Source of the DNA: Deltaproteobacteria bacterium
Lineage (GTDB): Archaea; Thermoplasmatota; Poseidoniia; Poseidoniales; Poseidoniaceae
Assembly (NCBI GenBank): GCA_028344335.1
Contig: JAOMAZ010000016.1
Location: forward strand, 1 to 32,872
Direction of reading: 5' to 3'
DNA length: 32,872 nt
The notes below the pieces were generated by a model. The model did not search any database, was not told the origin of the DNA, and was given only the letters and a program-made list of their open reading frames with translations. Of the stretch, positions 23,834-32,302 are shown one piece after another (within the stretch, counting starts at the first letter, position 1; every line of letters starts with the position of its first letter). The translations under genes were made by a program, and so were the position numbers.

Positions 23834-25711
23834 GTGGCGGCGAAGAACCTGAGTCAGTGGCTCAATAATCTAGAGAAATCTGGTGAATTGCTGCGGATTA
23901 ATAAGCCAATCAATGTTGAATTAGAAGCTGGATATATTGCCGACCGCTTGGTCAAGTGTGGTGGACCCGCAGTAATTTTTGAAAATCCAAAATTACCTGA
24001 TGGAACTATTGCTGAAATTCCACTTGTAATGAACCTATTTGGTACAACAAAACGTACCACTGATGCGCTTGGAGTAACTATCCCTAGTGAAATTGGTCAG
24101 CGCCTCGTTCGACTAATGAAGCCAGATATCTCTAAGATTAGCAAGAGGCCTTGGAAAGGCTTACCTCTGTTGAAAGATGCAATATCGCTTGCACCAAAAA
24201 AAGTGAGAAGAGGCGCATGTCAACGAGTAAGAATGAGAAATCCTGATGCAACTAAACTTCCGATTCCAAAAACCTGGCCTGAAGACGGTGGCCGATTCAT
24301 CACGCTTCCTCTAGTCGTAACCAAGAACCCAGAGAATGGGGAACATAACCTTGGGATGTATCGTGGACAAGTGTTTGGTCCAAAAGAAATCGGACTTCAT
24401 TGGCAACTCCACAAACATGGTGCTGAACATGCGGCAAATTCTGATGGGAAAATGCCGGTTGCAATTTGCATTGGTGGCCCACCTGAACTGATTTTTTCTG
24501 CGATTTCACCACTACCTGATAATCTCGAAGAATACATGTTTGCTGGTCTTCTTGCTCGACGAAGGTTACGCATTACGAAAGCACTAACTCAAAATATTTG
24601 GGTTCCAGCTGAGGCCGATATCGTCATCGAGGGTTATACCATCCCTGGAGAAACAAGGAAAGAAGGGCCATTTGGAGACCACTTTGGGCATTATTCTCTA
24701 GAAGGGCAATTTCCTGTTCTACACATTACTGCTATCACGCATCGTAAGAATGCAATGTTACCTGCAACAATCGTGGGTCTGCCACCAATGGAAGATGGTT
24801 ATCTTGGTGAAGCGATTGGTGATGCATTCTTACCTGTATTAAATTTCCAACATCGAGATGTTGTTAATCTATTCTTGCCATTGGAAACAGGGTTTCACAA
24901 TCTCGCAATTGTTGCATCGAAACAACGCTATCCGAGACAGGCACGAAAAACTGCACTTGGATTGCTGGGTGCGGGGCAAATGATGTTCCTCAAAACAATC
25001 GTTGCCTGTGATGCTGAACACAAAGTCAAGGACCTTGATGCACTACTCGATGTTTTAGACCGAAATGTCGACCCTGCTCATGATTTGATAGTTCTCGATG
25101 GCATGGTTGCAGACCAATTGGCACATGCTGCTCCATGGGAAAATATTCACGGAAAACTGCTCATCGATGCTTCTATCCCTGCATTCGGTGATCCACTTCA
25201 TGGAATGCAGTTAGCAAATGGACCCGGATTGGAATTTGCGAAATTGGCAGCGACAGTTGAAGGGGTTGAACAAGCAAGGATGTTGAGACCCTCAATTCTT
25301 GTCATAACAACAAGCATCGAGGCTGGACCTAAACCAGAGCAAACTGTCAACCAGATAAATCAACAAGGTTCTGAGTCTCATTCTAAACAGATTTCACAAT
25401 TGATAAAACTAATATGGCAATTAGAAGGTAGTGGTGAACTAAGGTGGCTCTTTATTACAGATAATGAGCTTGATTTGAATGCCAAAGGGTGCAGAAGGAA
25501 ATTACTCTGGCAACTATTCTGTAGGTTCGAAGTTAGCCGTGATCTTCACTTTGATGATAATAATAAGAGAATCGCTTGGGATGCCACGGCTCCAATTCCT
25601 AGAAATGGTGAAATCCCCATTCGTTCTTGGCCTGCTATTACCTTACATGATCCGGAAGTTATTGCCAAAATAGATGCTATGGCTAAACAGGAGGGTTGGC
25701 CTTGGGAGTAA
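23834..25711 (+). CDS. UbiD family prenyl-FMN-dependent decarboxylase
   Basis: Predicted decarboxylase of 625 residues using prenylated FMN, so it needs a UbiX partner (none in window). MAAKNLSQWLNNLEKSGEL is the usual N-terminus. HNLGMYRGQVFGPKEIGLHW holds Arg177. EADIVIEG (260-267) and KEGPFGDHFGHYS, with Glu277 and Asp282, form the catalytic R-E-D/E set. The start is a GTG at 23834-23836. The gene overlaps the prenyltransferase gene, so the two act in one pathway, most simply decarboxylation of a prenylated quinone precursor (MqnL/UbiD-like). In archaea a UbiD homologue also decarboxylates anhydromevalonate phosphate in the modified mevalonate pathway; the UbiA neighbour argues for the quinone role. 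The C-terminal 130 residues extend beyond the core. Confidence 0.9.
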   Translation: MAAKNLSQWLNNLEKSGELLRINKPINVELEAGYIADRLVKCGGPAVIFENPKLPDGTIAEIPLVMNLFGTTKRTTDALGVTIPSEIGQRLVRLMKPDISKISKRPWKGLPLLKDAISLAPKKVRRGACQRVRMRNPDATKLPIPKTWPEDGGRFITLPLVVTKNPENGEHNLGMYRGQVFGPKEIGLHWQLHKHGAEHAANSDGKMPVAICIGGPPELIFSAISPLPDNLEEYMFAGLLARRRLRITKALTQNIWVPAEADIVIEGYTIPGETRKEGPFGDHFGHYSLEGQFPVLHITAITHRKNAMLPATIVGLPPMEDGYLGEAIGDAFLPVLNFQHRDVVNLFLPLETGFHNLAIVASKQRYPRQARKTALGLLGAGQMMFLKTIVACDAEHKVKDLDALLDVLDRNVDPAHDLIVLDGMVADQLAHAAPWENIHGKLLIDASIPAFGDPLHGMQLANGPGLEFAKLAATVEGVEQARMLRPSILVITTSIEAGPKPEQTVNQINQQGSESHSKQISQLIKLIWQLEGSGELRWLFITDNELDLNAKGCRRKLLWQLFCRFEVSRDLHFDDNNKRIAWDATAPIPRNGEIPIRSWPAITLHDPEVIAKIDAMAKQEGWPWE

Positions 25712-26559
25712 AAGAAATTCTCGAATTTATCAAAATAGAGCATACTTTATTCAGTCTTCCATTTGTTTTCATTGGAGCAATCTTTGCTGGTGAGGCAACC
25801 TCTCTTCAATTGTTTTGGATATTAATTGCCGCTATTGGGGCTAGAGGGTTGGCCATGGCATTGAATAGAATCATTGACAAAGAAGTTGATGCCGCAAATC
25901 CCCGCACTGCCCAACGACATTTAGCCTCGGGAACAATGTCGTTGAACACGGCATTAACACTCTCTGCAATTTTCCTTGGTATGCTAATTCTCGGGGCATG
26001 GAAACTCAACATTGTTGCCTTGCAATTAGCATGGATTCCAGTTTTGGCATTTCTTGTTTACCCATTTTTGAAACGGAAAACATGGGCCTGCCACTTATGG
26101 TTAGGAGTCTGCCTTGGACTTGCACCTGCGGGGGCTTGGTTAGGTATTGTTGGAAGTGAATTGGGCTGGGGTGCAATCACCGAATTGTATTGGCTACCTG
26201 AAGTTCTCTTCCTTTCAATCGGTGTAATGCTATGGATAACTGCTTTCGACTTAGGTTATTCAATAATGGATATTGAAAGTGATTTGGCAAATGGCATTCA
26301 TTCTTTCCCATCTCGTTTTGGTGATGGAACTGCGGTCAAGTTAGCTGTACTCCTAACTGTTAGTTGGATGATTATTCTCATTATTGCTCAAGGTGGATGG
26401 TTTTGGACCGTAGCCTGTGTTATTATGGCAATAGTGAATATCCTTGCATTCACTTCAAAGAAAGAGGATATGAAAGCCTTCCAAACAAGGCTCTTCAGAA
26501 CCAGCGTTTCAACTGGTTGGCTACTGCTTCTAGGTCTAATACTTGAGATGCAAATTTGA
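25702..26559 (+). CDS. UbiA-type prenyltransferase (MqnP/UbiA-like)
   Basis: Membrane prenyltransferase of 285 residues joining a polyprenyl chain to an aromatic ring. The first aspartate motif is NRIIDKEVDAANPRTAQR, which binds the diphosphate through Mg. The second is DLGYSIMDIESDLANGIHS. About eight hydrophobic helices lie around them. IEHTLFSLPFVFIGAIF at the N-terminus resembles the MqnP/UbiA branch acting on quinone precursors rather than the DGGGP synthase branch of lipid synthesis, though I cannot rule out the latter. The start is inferred: GGAGGG lies 6-7 bases before a TTG at 25702, whereas a TTG at 25696 overlaps it. The start lies inside the end of ubiD (10-base overlap), indicating translational coupling. 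Confidence 0.88.
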   Translation: MGVKEILEFIKIEHTLFSLPFVFIGAIFAGEATSLQLFWILIAAIGARGLAMALNRIIDKEVDAANPRTAQRHLASGTMSLNTALTLSAIFLGMLILGAWKLNIVALQLAWIPVLAFLVYPFLKRKTWACHLWLGVCLGLAPAGAWLGIVGSELGWGAITELYWLPEVLFLSIGVMLWITAFDLGYSIMDIESDLANGIHSFPSRFGDGTAVKLAVLLTVSWMIILIIAQGGWFWTVACVIMAIVNILAFTSKKEDMKAFQTRLFRTSVSTGWLLLLGLILEMQI

Positions 26560-26585
26560 TGAGCCTTCAGGTATGCCAACTGCAC

Positions 26586-26966
26586 ATGAACCCAATAGTC
26601 AAGTCCTTGCTTGAATTCAATGAAGCCTTTGAAATCCCCAAGCGCAATGAGCCAGGGCTTGGTTCTCAAGAACTAATTGAGTTGCGAATCAAATTGCTTG
26701 AAGAAGAAGTCCAAGAATACGCAGAGGCCGCACGTGCTGGTGATTTGGTAGAAGTACTAGATGCACTTGCGGATATTGGATATATTCTCGCTGGCACCAT
26801 TATTAATCACGGAATGCAAGATATTTTCGATGCATCATTTGACGAAGTACATCGTTCCAACATGGCAAAATTGGTTGATGGAAAGGTATTACGTAGAAAA
26901 GATGGGAAGGTTCTGAAACCTGAAGGCTGGACGCCTCCTAATCTGGGACAATTCCTAAAGCAATAA
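26586..26966 (+). CDS. MazG-like nucleotide pyrophosphohydrolase
   Basis: A small all-alpha NTP pyrophosphohydrolase of 126 residues, probably cleaving a nucleoside triphosphate or a related phosphate ester. The metal-binding helix contains LLEEEVQEYAEAARAGD and the partner EVLDALADIGYI; these Glu and Asp residues hold Mg in the family. The ending DGKVLRRKDGKVLKPEGW matches a MazG-like subgroup. The chosen ATG (26586) begins MNPIVKSLLEFNEAF, the usual family start. An ATG at 26559 overlapping the ubiA stop (TGATG) is a coupled alternative that adds nine residues. Probably part of the plus-strand operon, though its substrate has no obvious tie to quinone synthesis; house-cleaning is likeliest. 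Confidence 0.82.
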   Translation: MNPIVKSLLEFNEAFEIPKRNEPGLGSQELIELRIKLLEEEVQEYAEAARAGDLVEVLDALADIGYILAGTIINHGMQDIFDASFDEVHRSNMAKLVDGKVLRRKDGKVLKPEGWTPPNLGQFLKQ

Positions 26967-26990
26967 GCCATACGACTTGATGGGATAGTC

Positions 26991-27722
26991 ATGGAAGCAC
27001 CTCTTGCAGTGATAACCGGTGGCGGCAGGGGAATAGGTGCAGCCATTTCCAAAAGGCTGGCTAAGGATGGATATCGTGTTCTTCTCACCTATCATACATC
27101 ATCAACTCCTGCAGAGCAAGTAGTCGAAGAGATTGTTGAAGACGGCTCAGATGGATTCGCCTTCAAAGTAAATTGCGGTGATTCTAGAGAAGTGGCATTA
27201 CTTGCAGATCACCCTTGGGTGAAAAACGGTGTTGATGTACTAGTCCTGAACCATGGTCAATATCACAGAATGAAAGCCGATGAATTAGAAATTGAGGACT
27301 TACAACAAACAATGAATGTCAATTTTGAAGGGTCCTTTCTTGTTTGGAAAGCATTGGATCCACTGCTAACAGAAAAGGCTAGAATGATTGTCATTGGCAG
27401 TCAGTTGGGCATCAGAGGGTCGCCTCATGGTGCTGACTATTCGGCAAGTAAAGGCGCCCTCCATGCTTGGGCTCGAAGTCTAGCACAGACATATGCCCCA
27501 GAAGGCAAGAGAGTGAATGTCATCGCCCCTGGAGCTATCGATACCGCAATTCTTGCAGGAGATAGCGAAGAAAAAAGAAGAGAACGAGAGGAATCGGTAC
27601 CAATGAAAAGGATAGGCACACCAACAGATATCGCAGGAGTAGCATCCTTCCTTGCGTCAGAAGATTCGGCATATGTGACTGCTGCAATCATCCACGTTAA
27701 TGGTGGGCAATACCTTTTCTGA
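26991..27722 (+). CDS. Short-chain dehydrogenase/reductase (SDR family, FabG-like)
   Basis: An NAD(P)H-dependent oxidoreductase of 243 residues. The cofactor motif TGGGRGIG is at 9-16. The catalytic set is Asn111 (MNVNFEG), Ser137 (IGSQLG), Tyr150 and Lys154 (YSASK). The C-terminus has RVNVIAPGAIDTAI and ends HVNGGQYLF, like 3-oxoacyl-ACP reductases. One oddity: the usual NNAG after beta-4 is LNHG (87-89). The substrate cannot be told; fatty acyl, sugar or prenyl alcohol are all possible. It lies 24 bases after the MazG-like gene and 16 bases before uvrB on the same strand. Confidence 0.88.
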   Translation: MEAPLAVITGGGRGIGAAISKRLAKDGYRVLLTYHTSSTPAEQVVEEIVEDGSDGFAFKVNCGDSREVALLADHPWVKNGVDVLVLNHGQYHRMKADELEIEDLQQTMNVNFEGSFLVWKALDPLLTEKARMIVIGSQLGIRGSPHGADYSASKGALHAWARSLAQTYAPEGKRVNVIAPGAIDTAILAGDSEEKRREREESVPMKRIGTPTDIAGVASFLASEDSAYVTAAIIHVNGGQYLF

Positions 27723-27738
27723 AATAGGTGGCAACCAA

Positions 27739-30078
27739 ATGAATAAGCCCGACCCATTCGACATTTCCAAAGCCTTGGAAGGGGCTGCTAAAGAATACCT
27801 TGATCCAGATATTGCGAAGTTTGTACTTGATACTGACTTTGAAACTGCCGGAGACCAAGAAAATGCAATTGAGGAATTAATGATTCAATTAGAAAATAGC
27901 CAAGAGAGATGTGTATTACTTGGGGTGACGGGTTCGGGTAAAACATTCGCTATGGCACACCTTATCGAAAGATTGAACATTCCTACTTTGGTAATGAGTC
28001 ATAACAAGACACTTGCAAGGCAATTACATCATGAGTTCAGCTCACTCTTCCCGACAAATGCTGTTGAATATTTTGTTAGCCATTATGATTATTACCAACC
28101 AGAAGCATATCTTCCAAAGCGCGATTTGTTCATCGATAAAGAACTCTCTATCAATGAACGTATTGAGCAAGAAAGGTTTGCAACAGTAGCCAGTCTAGTA
28201 ACTCGACCTGATGTTATTGTGGTTTCTAGTGTTTCATGTATTTACGGATTAAATTCTCCAGAGACATTTCTCTCACACCATTGTCGTTGTCATGTTGCTC
28301 AGAGCATAGAACCAATGGATTTGCTCAAGGAATTGATTGAATTACAATATGTTCGAACTACTAGTGAACTTAGTCGTGGAGAAGTTAGGCTGCGGGGTGA
28401 ATTATTGGATGTGTGGATGCCTAGTAGAGATGATCCACTACGAATACGCTTCGACTTTGAAGGAGTTACCGCAATACAAGTTTGCGACCCTGTTTCTTGG
28501 GAAATCATAGACGAACTATCAGAGGCTTGGATTCATCCTAAGCAATTCTTCATGACTAGCAAGGAACGCTATGATGCTGCCATGCAGGGAATTGAAGAGG
28601 AGATGGATATTTGTGTCGCTTCATTCAAAGCAGAAGGAAAAGAACTTGAGGCCCACCGTCTAGAACAAAGAACTCGATATGACTTAGAATTGCTCAGAGA
28701 AATTGGCTATTGTCCAGCAGTTGAAAATTACAGCATGCATTTCGATGGCAGAGATACAGGGGAACGCCCTTTCTGCCTAATTGATTTCATGGCGGCTTGT
28801 GCTAAACAATTCCATGAGCAAGCAGATAAATTCCTAGTCATCATGGATGAAAGCCATGTTACACTTCCTCAAACATCAGGTATGTATGCAGGTGATAAAT
28901 CACGCAAAGACAATCTAATCGAGCATGGCTTCCGCCTCCCCAGTGCAGCAGATAATAGACCTCTAAAAATTCAAGAATTCCAGCAACTCACTCCTCAAAT
29001 CCTCTATGTTTCTGCAACCCCTGGAGAAAGAGAGTTGCGACACCTCTGTGAAGTAACCGGACAAGATGTATTGATGGGCCTAAAACACACACCTGGAGGT
29101 GGAGGCAGTATAGAAGCAGAATTACCAAAGAAACATCCTCAGGCAGAAAGCATGCACACAATGTTGAATCTAATTGACGGAATCCCTCGCATGGAAATTA
29201 GACCAACTGGCCTTCTCGATCCGGAAGTAGAAGTCCGTCCTACTGAGGGTCAAATTCAAGATTTGCTTTCAGAAATTAACCGAAAGGTGAAAGAAAATGA
29301 AAGAGTACTAGTCACGGTTTTGACAATTAAGTTTGCTGAAGAAGTTGCCGAATACCTCACTCGAATGGGGGTTAAAGCACATCACCTTCATAGTGAAATA
29401 GACACTATTGAAAGAACTGAAATCATCAAAGCATTACGGATTGGGCATATCGATGTGATTGTGGGAATAAATTTATTGCGCGAAGGGCTCGATATTCCAG
29501 AGGTTAGCCTTGTTGCAATATTTGATGCAGATAGACAAGGCTTCCTTCGAAATGAAAGGAGTTTATTGCAGACTATGGGTCGGGCTTCAAGAAACTCTTC
29601 GGGCCAAGTTATTCTCTATGCCGATAGTATAAGTCCAGCAATGCGAGCAGCGATAGAACAAACTATCGACAGACGTGAAAGACAAATTCAAAATAATTTA
29701 GAAAATAATATTACTCCTCAAACAATAATTAAGCCTCTACCAAATATGTCTTCAGAAGTAGATGACTTGATATCTGGCACATCCGGAAAAGGTAGAGGTG
29801 GTGGTAAAAGATTAGTCTCACCTAAAGGAGGTCGAGAATCTTCAATCAAAGTAGAATATGGTGCAGGCGCTTGGGCATCTTCTAATGATGTTGTAAATAG
29901 ACTCTCTCAGCCAACAGATAAACCAATTGATTTAATAGATTTTCAATTAGAAAATAAAGACAGTATTAAACTCCTGAAAAAGTTGCAAGCCTCCATGGAA
30001 GAGGCTGCACAAATGCTAGATTTCGAGAAGGCTGCAGCCTTGAGAGATAGAATCTTTGAATTAGAAGCCGACCTTTAG
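27739..30078 (+). CDS. uvrB: UvrABC excinuclease subunit B
   Basis: DNA-damage recognition helicase of nucleotide excision repair, loaded by UvrA before UvrC cuts. 779 residues from the ATG at 27739, with AGGTGG upstream. Walker A is GVTGSGKT (62-69). The beta-hairpin that grips DNA is SHYDYYQPEAYLPKRDLF. MDESHVTLPQ is motif II, SATPGERE motif III, and GLDIPEVSLVAIFDAD with QTMGRASRN motifs V and VI. The C-terminal UVR motif is QMLDFEKAAALRDRIFELE. It is about 100 residues longer than the usual 670: roughly 30 extra at the N-terminus and a long Gly/Ser-rich linker (GTSGKGRGGGKRLVSPKGG region) before the UVR motif. uvrA and uvrC are not in the window. UvrB is patchy in archaea and of bacterial origin. 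Confidence 0.97.
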   Translation: MNKPDPFDISKALEGAAKEYLDPDIAKFVLDTDFETAGDQENAIEELMIQLENSQERCVLLGVTGSGKTFAMAHLIERLNIPTLVMSHNKTLARQLHHEFSSLFPTNAVEYFVSHYDYYQPEAYLPKRDLFIDKELSINERIEQERFATVASLVTRPDVIVVSSVSCIYGLNSPETFLSHHCRCHVAQSIEPMDLLKELIELQYVRTTSELSRGEVRLRGELLDVWMPSRDDPLRIRFDFEGVTAIQVCDPVSWEIIDELSEAWIHPKQFFMTSKERYDAAMQGIEEEMDICVASFKAEGKELEAHRLEQRTRYDLELLREIGYCPAVENYSMHFDGRDTGERPFCLIDFMAACAKQFHEQADKFLVIMDESHVTLPQTSGMYAGDKSRKDNLIEHGFRLPSAADNRPLKIQEFQQLTPQILYVSATPGERELRHLCEVTGQDVLMGLKHTPGGGGSIEAELPKKHPQAESMHTMLNLIDGIPRMEIRPTGLLDPEVEVRPTEGQIQDLLSEINRKVKENERVLVTVLTIKFAEEVAEYLTRMGVKAHHLHSEIDTIERTEIIKALRIGHIDVIVGINLLREGLDIPEVSLVAIFDADRQGFLRNERSLLQTMGRASRNSSGQVILYADSISPAMRAAIEQTIDRRERQIQNNLENNITPQTIIKPLPNMSSEVDDLISGTSGKGRGGGKRLVSPKGGRESSIKVEYGAGAWASSNDVVNRLSQPTDKPIDLIDFQLENKDSIKLLKKLQASMEEAAQMLDFEKAAALRDRIFELEADL

Positions 30079-30114
30079 GTAGCATTCATCAGTAAAACTC
30101 AGGTCGCGCAGCAC

Positions 30115-31116
30115 ATGGCATTAGACCCTGAGTCATTCAACAAAGCTGTTGTGGACTACAACTTCACCGAAGGTGGCTCGACAAAGAAGCTACTTGACCA
30201 AATGGCTGAAGCGGGGGGGTTCACAGCAACAAAGTTAGCAAAAGCAAGAGATATGCTGAAGGATATGCAATCTCAAATCAATGATAAAAACTATGATTCT
30301 TCTAAAATTCTCAACTGGTTATCTTTCCCAGCATGCCTTTGTGCAACAGGAACTAGAGGGTTCTTTGTCGAATCACTGAAAAGCCATATGTTCAATATTG
30401 TTTCAACAACCTGTGGAATGCTTGACCACGATATTGCAAGAGCCTACAAGCATTATTATCACGGGTCATTTGAATTAGACGATCTTGAATTAGGTGAAGT
30501 TGGATTGATGCGCCTTGGCAACGTGGTGGTGCCTAACCAATCTTATGGTGAAATAATTGAGGCGATGGTAATGCCTATTCTTGAAGATATTAGAAATGAT
30601 AGAATGGCTGAAACAGGGAAAACAGGAGCAGACCTCTGGTTGGGTTTCGGAAGTATAAACTTAGTTTGGGAATTAGGAAAAAGGATAGGAACAAAGGATT
30701 CAATTATTTACTGGGCAGCCAAACATAAGATTCCAGTAGTAATTCCAGGAATAACAGATGGAAGTATTGGGGCTCAACTATTCATGTTCAGACAAAAGTA
30801 TCGAGATTTTCATATTGATACTCTCGCAGATGAACAAATTCTTTCAGACCTAACATGGGATGTGGAAACCTCAAACGCTTTGATGATCGGTGGAGGAATT
30901 TCGAAGCATCACGTAATTTGGTGGAATCAATACCGTGAAGGCCTAGATTCGGCAGTTTACATTACCACTGCTCCTGAGCACGATGGAAGTCTATCAGGGG
31001 CTCGATTGAGAGAAGCAATATCTTGGGGTAAAATGAAGCCAGAAGCACCCCATATTTGTGTTGAAGGTGATGCCAGCGTATTGCTTCCAATTCTTGGAGC
31101 AGACATTTTTGGATAG
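30115..31116 (+). CDS. dys: Deoxyhypusine synthase
   Basis: Transfers the butylamine group of spermidine to a lysine of initiation factor aIF5A, using NAD. 333 residues, normal for archaea. VIPGITDGSIGAQLFMF (209-225) is the conserved central block. GGGISKHHVIWWN (259-271) contains the enzyme-intermediate lysine, Lys264. SGARLREAISWGKM (294-307) closes the active site as in other members. The N-terminal FPACLCATGTRGFFVESL and FNIVSTTCGMLDHDIARA segments fit the NAD-binding part. The gene follows uvrB by 36 bases on the same strand and ends one base before the convergent HAD gene's stop. A homospermidine-synthase-like activity is a less likely alternative. Confidence 0.94.
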   Translation: MALDPESFNKAVVDYNFTEGGSTKKLLDQMAEAGGFTATKLAKARDMLKDMQSQINDKNYDSSKILNWLSFPACLCATGTRGFFVESLKSHMFNIVSTTCGMLDHDIARAYKHYYHGSFELDDLELGEVGLMRLGNVVVPNQSYGEIIEAMVMPILEDIRNDRMAETGKTGADLWLGFGSINLVWELGKRIGTKDSIIYWAAKHKIPVVIPGITDGSIGAQLFMFRQKYRDFHIDTLADEQILSDLTWDVETSNALMIGGGISKHHVIWWNQYREGLDSAVYITTAPEHDGSLSGARLREAISWGKMKPEAPHICVEGDASVLLPILGADIFG

Positions 31117-31117
31117 T

Positions 31118-31549
31118 TCAAATTTCAGGCTCGTCTGGAAACACTTCAATTTGTTTTACCTTCTTTACTAAGTCAGTGAAATTATCGTGAAACTTCGTTG
31201 CCTTTACAGTATGATTGTCTATCCAATGGTAATTTCCCCCTCTAGGTTTACCAAATAGAATACCATGATATCTGAATCCATGCATTGCTAACCAAGTTTC
31301 TGTGACTTCACGGTGTGCTTCGGTGCGGCTTGTGAAAAATGTGATTATATGTCCTTCATCGAACCATTTATTGATTGTTTCAACTGCTCCTTCGTAGACT
31401 TTTACATCTGCCATTCTTTCAGGTTCTTCATTTGGCACATCGTCGCAAATGGTGCCATCGATGTCAATCATGAAGTTCTTGCATTCTTCAGAAAGAACTG
31501 GGCTGGCGTTTTTGCCATGCTTGTCCCGCGCCTTGAGAAGGTCGGTCAT
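31118..31549 (-). CDS. HAD-superfamily phosphatase (small, uncapped)
   Basis: A 143-residue HAD-like hydrolase. Motif I is FMIDIDGTICDD (26-37), with Asp29 the nucleophile and Asp31 the general acid. Motif II is FFTSRT (71-76). KPRGGNYHWIDNHTVKA (101-117) supplies Lys101 and the motif IV acidic Asp111. There is no cap domain of useful size, so it may act on a large or sugar-linked substrate, as capsule/polysaccharide HAD phosphatases do. The frame runs on to 31657, but that part overlaps the neighbouring gene and lacks HAD character, so I start at the ATG 31547-31549, 26 bases after the upstream gene's stop. Product specificity is unknown. Confidence 0.8.
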   Translation of the reverse strand: MTDLLKARDKHGKNASPVLSEECKNFMIDIDGTICDDVPNEEPERMADVKVYEGAVETINKWFDEGHIITFFTSRTEAHREVTETWLAMHGFRYHGILFGKPRGGNYHWIDNHTVKATKFHDNFTDLVKKVKQIEVFPDEPEI

Positions 31550-31575
31550 GAATACATCCGGGTGACGGAGGTTCT

Positions 31576-32262
31576 TCAAAGCACGCCTTCCTGTGCTTCC
31601 AGTTTTCCGGCCAACCATTCCATCAAAATAACTCCTATTCCATAGGCTGGTCGCCAACCATCATCCCTACCTGCTGCTAAAAGTGATTCATGAAGGGGAT
31701 TCAAGTTCGGTCTACTGCTTCTTGCAATTAGGGGAGATGAAGCAATGGCCTTTTTCTCTAAGTCTTGAGCATGCATACCTGAATCAAAAACTCTCATCGT
31801 TCTTTGATATAGAGTCTTGAATTCCTCAAATGTTTCTAATATACACATGCCCCTTCTTCCACAAATATCCAATTTCTTTGGGAGGGGAGTTTTTGAGAAT
31901 ACTACTCCCATCAAAGCGGAAAGAGTGTCTCTCCAAGATAACCAATAATGAACGGAATCATGTACAGGGGGATGCTGGCATTTAGAATTGAACCATTCTT
32001 GGAATGGCAGGTCAGACCATCCCTCCATCCCACATTGAACTAAATCGTGAACAACTACGGTACATCTTTTTCCAATCAAATCCGACGAGGGAGGAATAAC
32101 CACTATTGCCTCGCTTTTTTCATCTACTGGGATTGAAAACGAAACAATGTGGTCCACATCTTCAGCAAATTTTCCTACAACCGAATGGCCATCCTGCTTG
32201 AGAAGTTGAATGAATTCATCGGCGAGAGGTTGGTTGGTTGCCAACACCTGAACCTTCGCCAT
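31576..32262 (-). CDS. Unknown protein, possibly degenerate NAD-dependent epimerase-like
   Basis: 228 residues from the ATG at 32260-32262; the frame begins five codons earlier with a TTG. The start MAKVQVLATNQPLADEFIQLL looks like a Rossmann beta-alpha unit but lacks the GxxGxxG loop. The middle (HDSVHYWLSWRDTLSALMGVV) and the later LDICGRRGMCILETFEEFKTLYQRT resemble the C-terminal part of NDP-sugar epimerases. I see no YxxxK, so activity as an epimerase is unlikely. No signal peptide or TM segment. The neighbours are a HAD phosphatase and a LOG-family protein, and the three minus-strand genes are tightly spaced. I cannot assign a function; the epimerase link is weak. Confidence 0.65.
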   Translation of the reverse strand: MAKVQVLATNQPLADEFIQLLKQDGHSVVGKFAEDVDHIVSFSIPVDEKSEAIVVIPPSSDLIGKRCTVVVHDLVQCGMEGWSDLPFQEWFNSKCQHPPVHDSVHYWLSWRDTLSALMGVVFSKTPLPKKLDICGRRGMCILETFEEFKTLYQRTMRVFDSGMHAQDLEKKAIASSPLIARSSRPNLNPLHESLLAAGRDDGWRPAYGIGVILMEWLAGKLEAQEGVL

Positions 32263-32302
32263 CAAATAACCGTACAAGTGCTATTCAATTTACTATTGGC
32301 TA

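Noticed and set aside
31550-31657. N-terminal extension of the HAD phosphatase
   Set aside because: It overlaps the end of the upstream gene out of frame and has no HAD character; the ATG at 31549 avoids the overlap.
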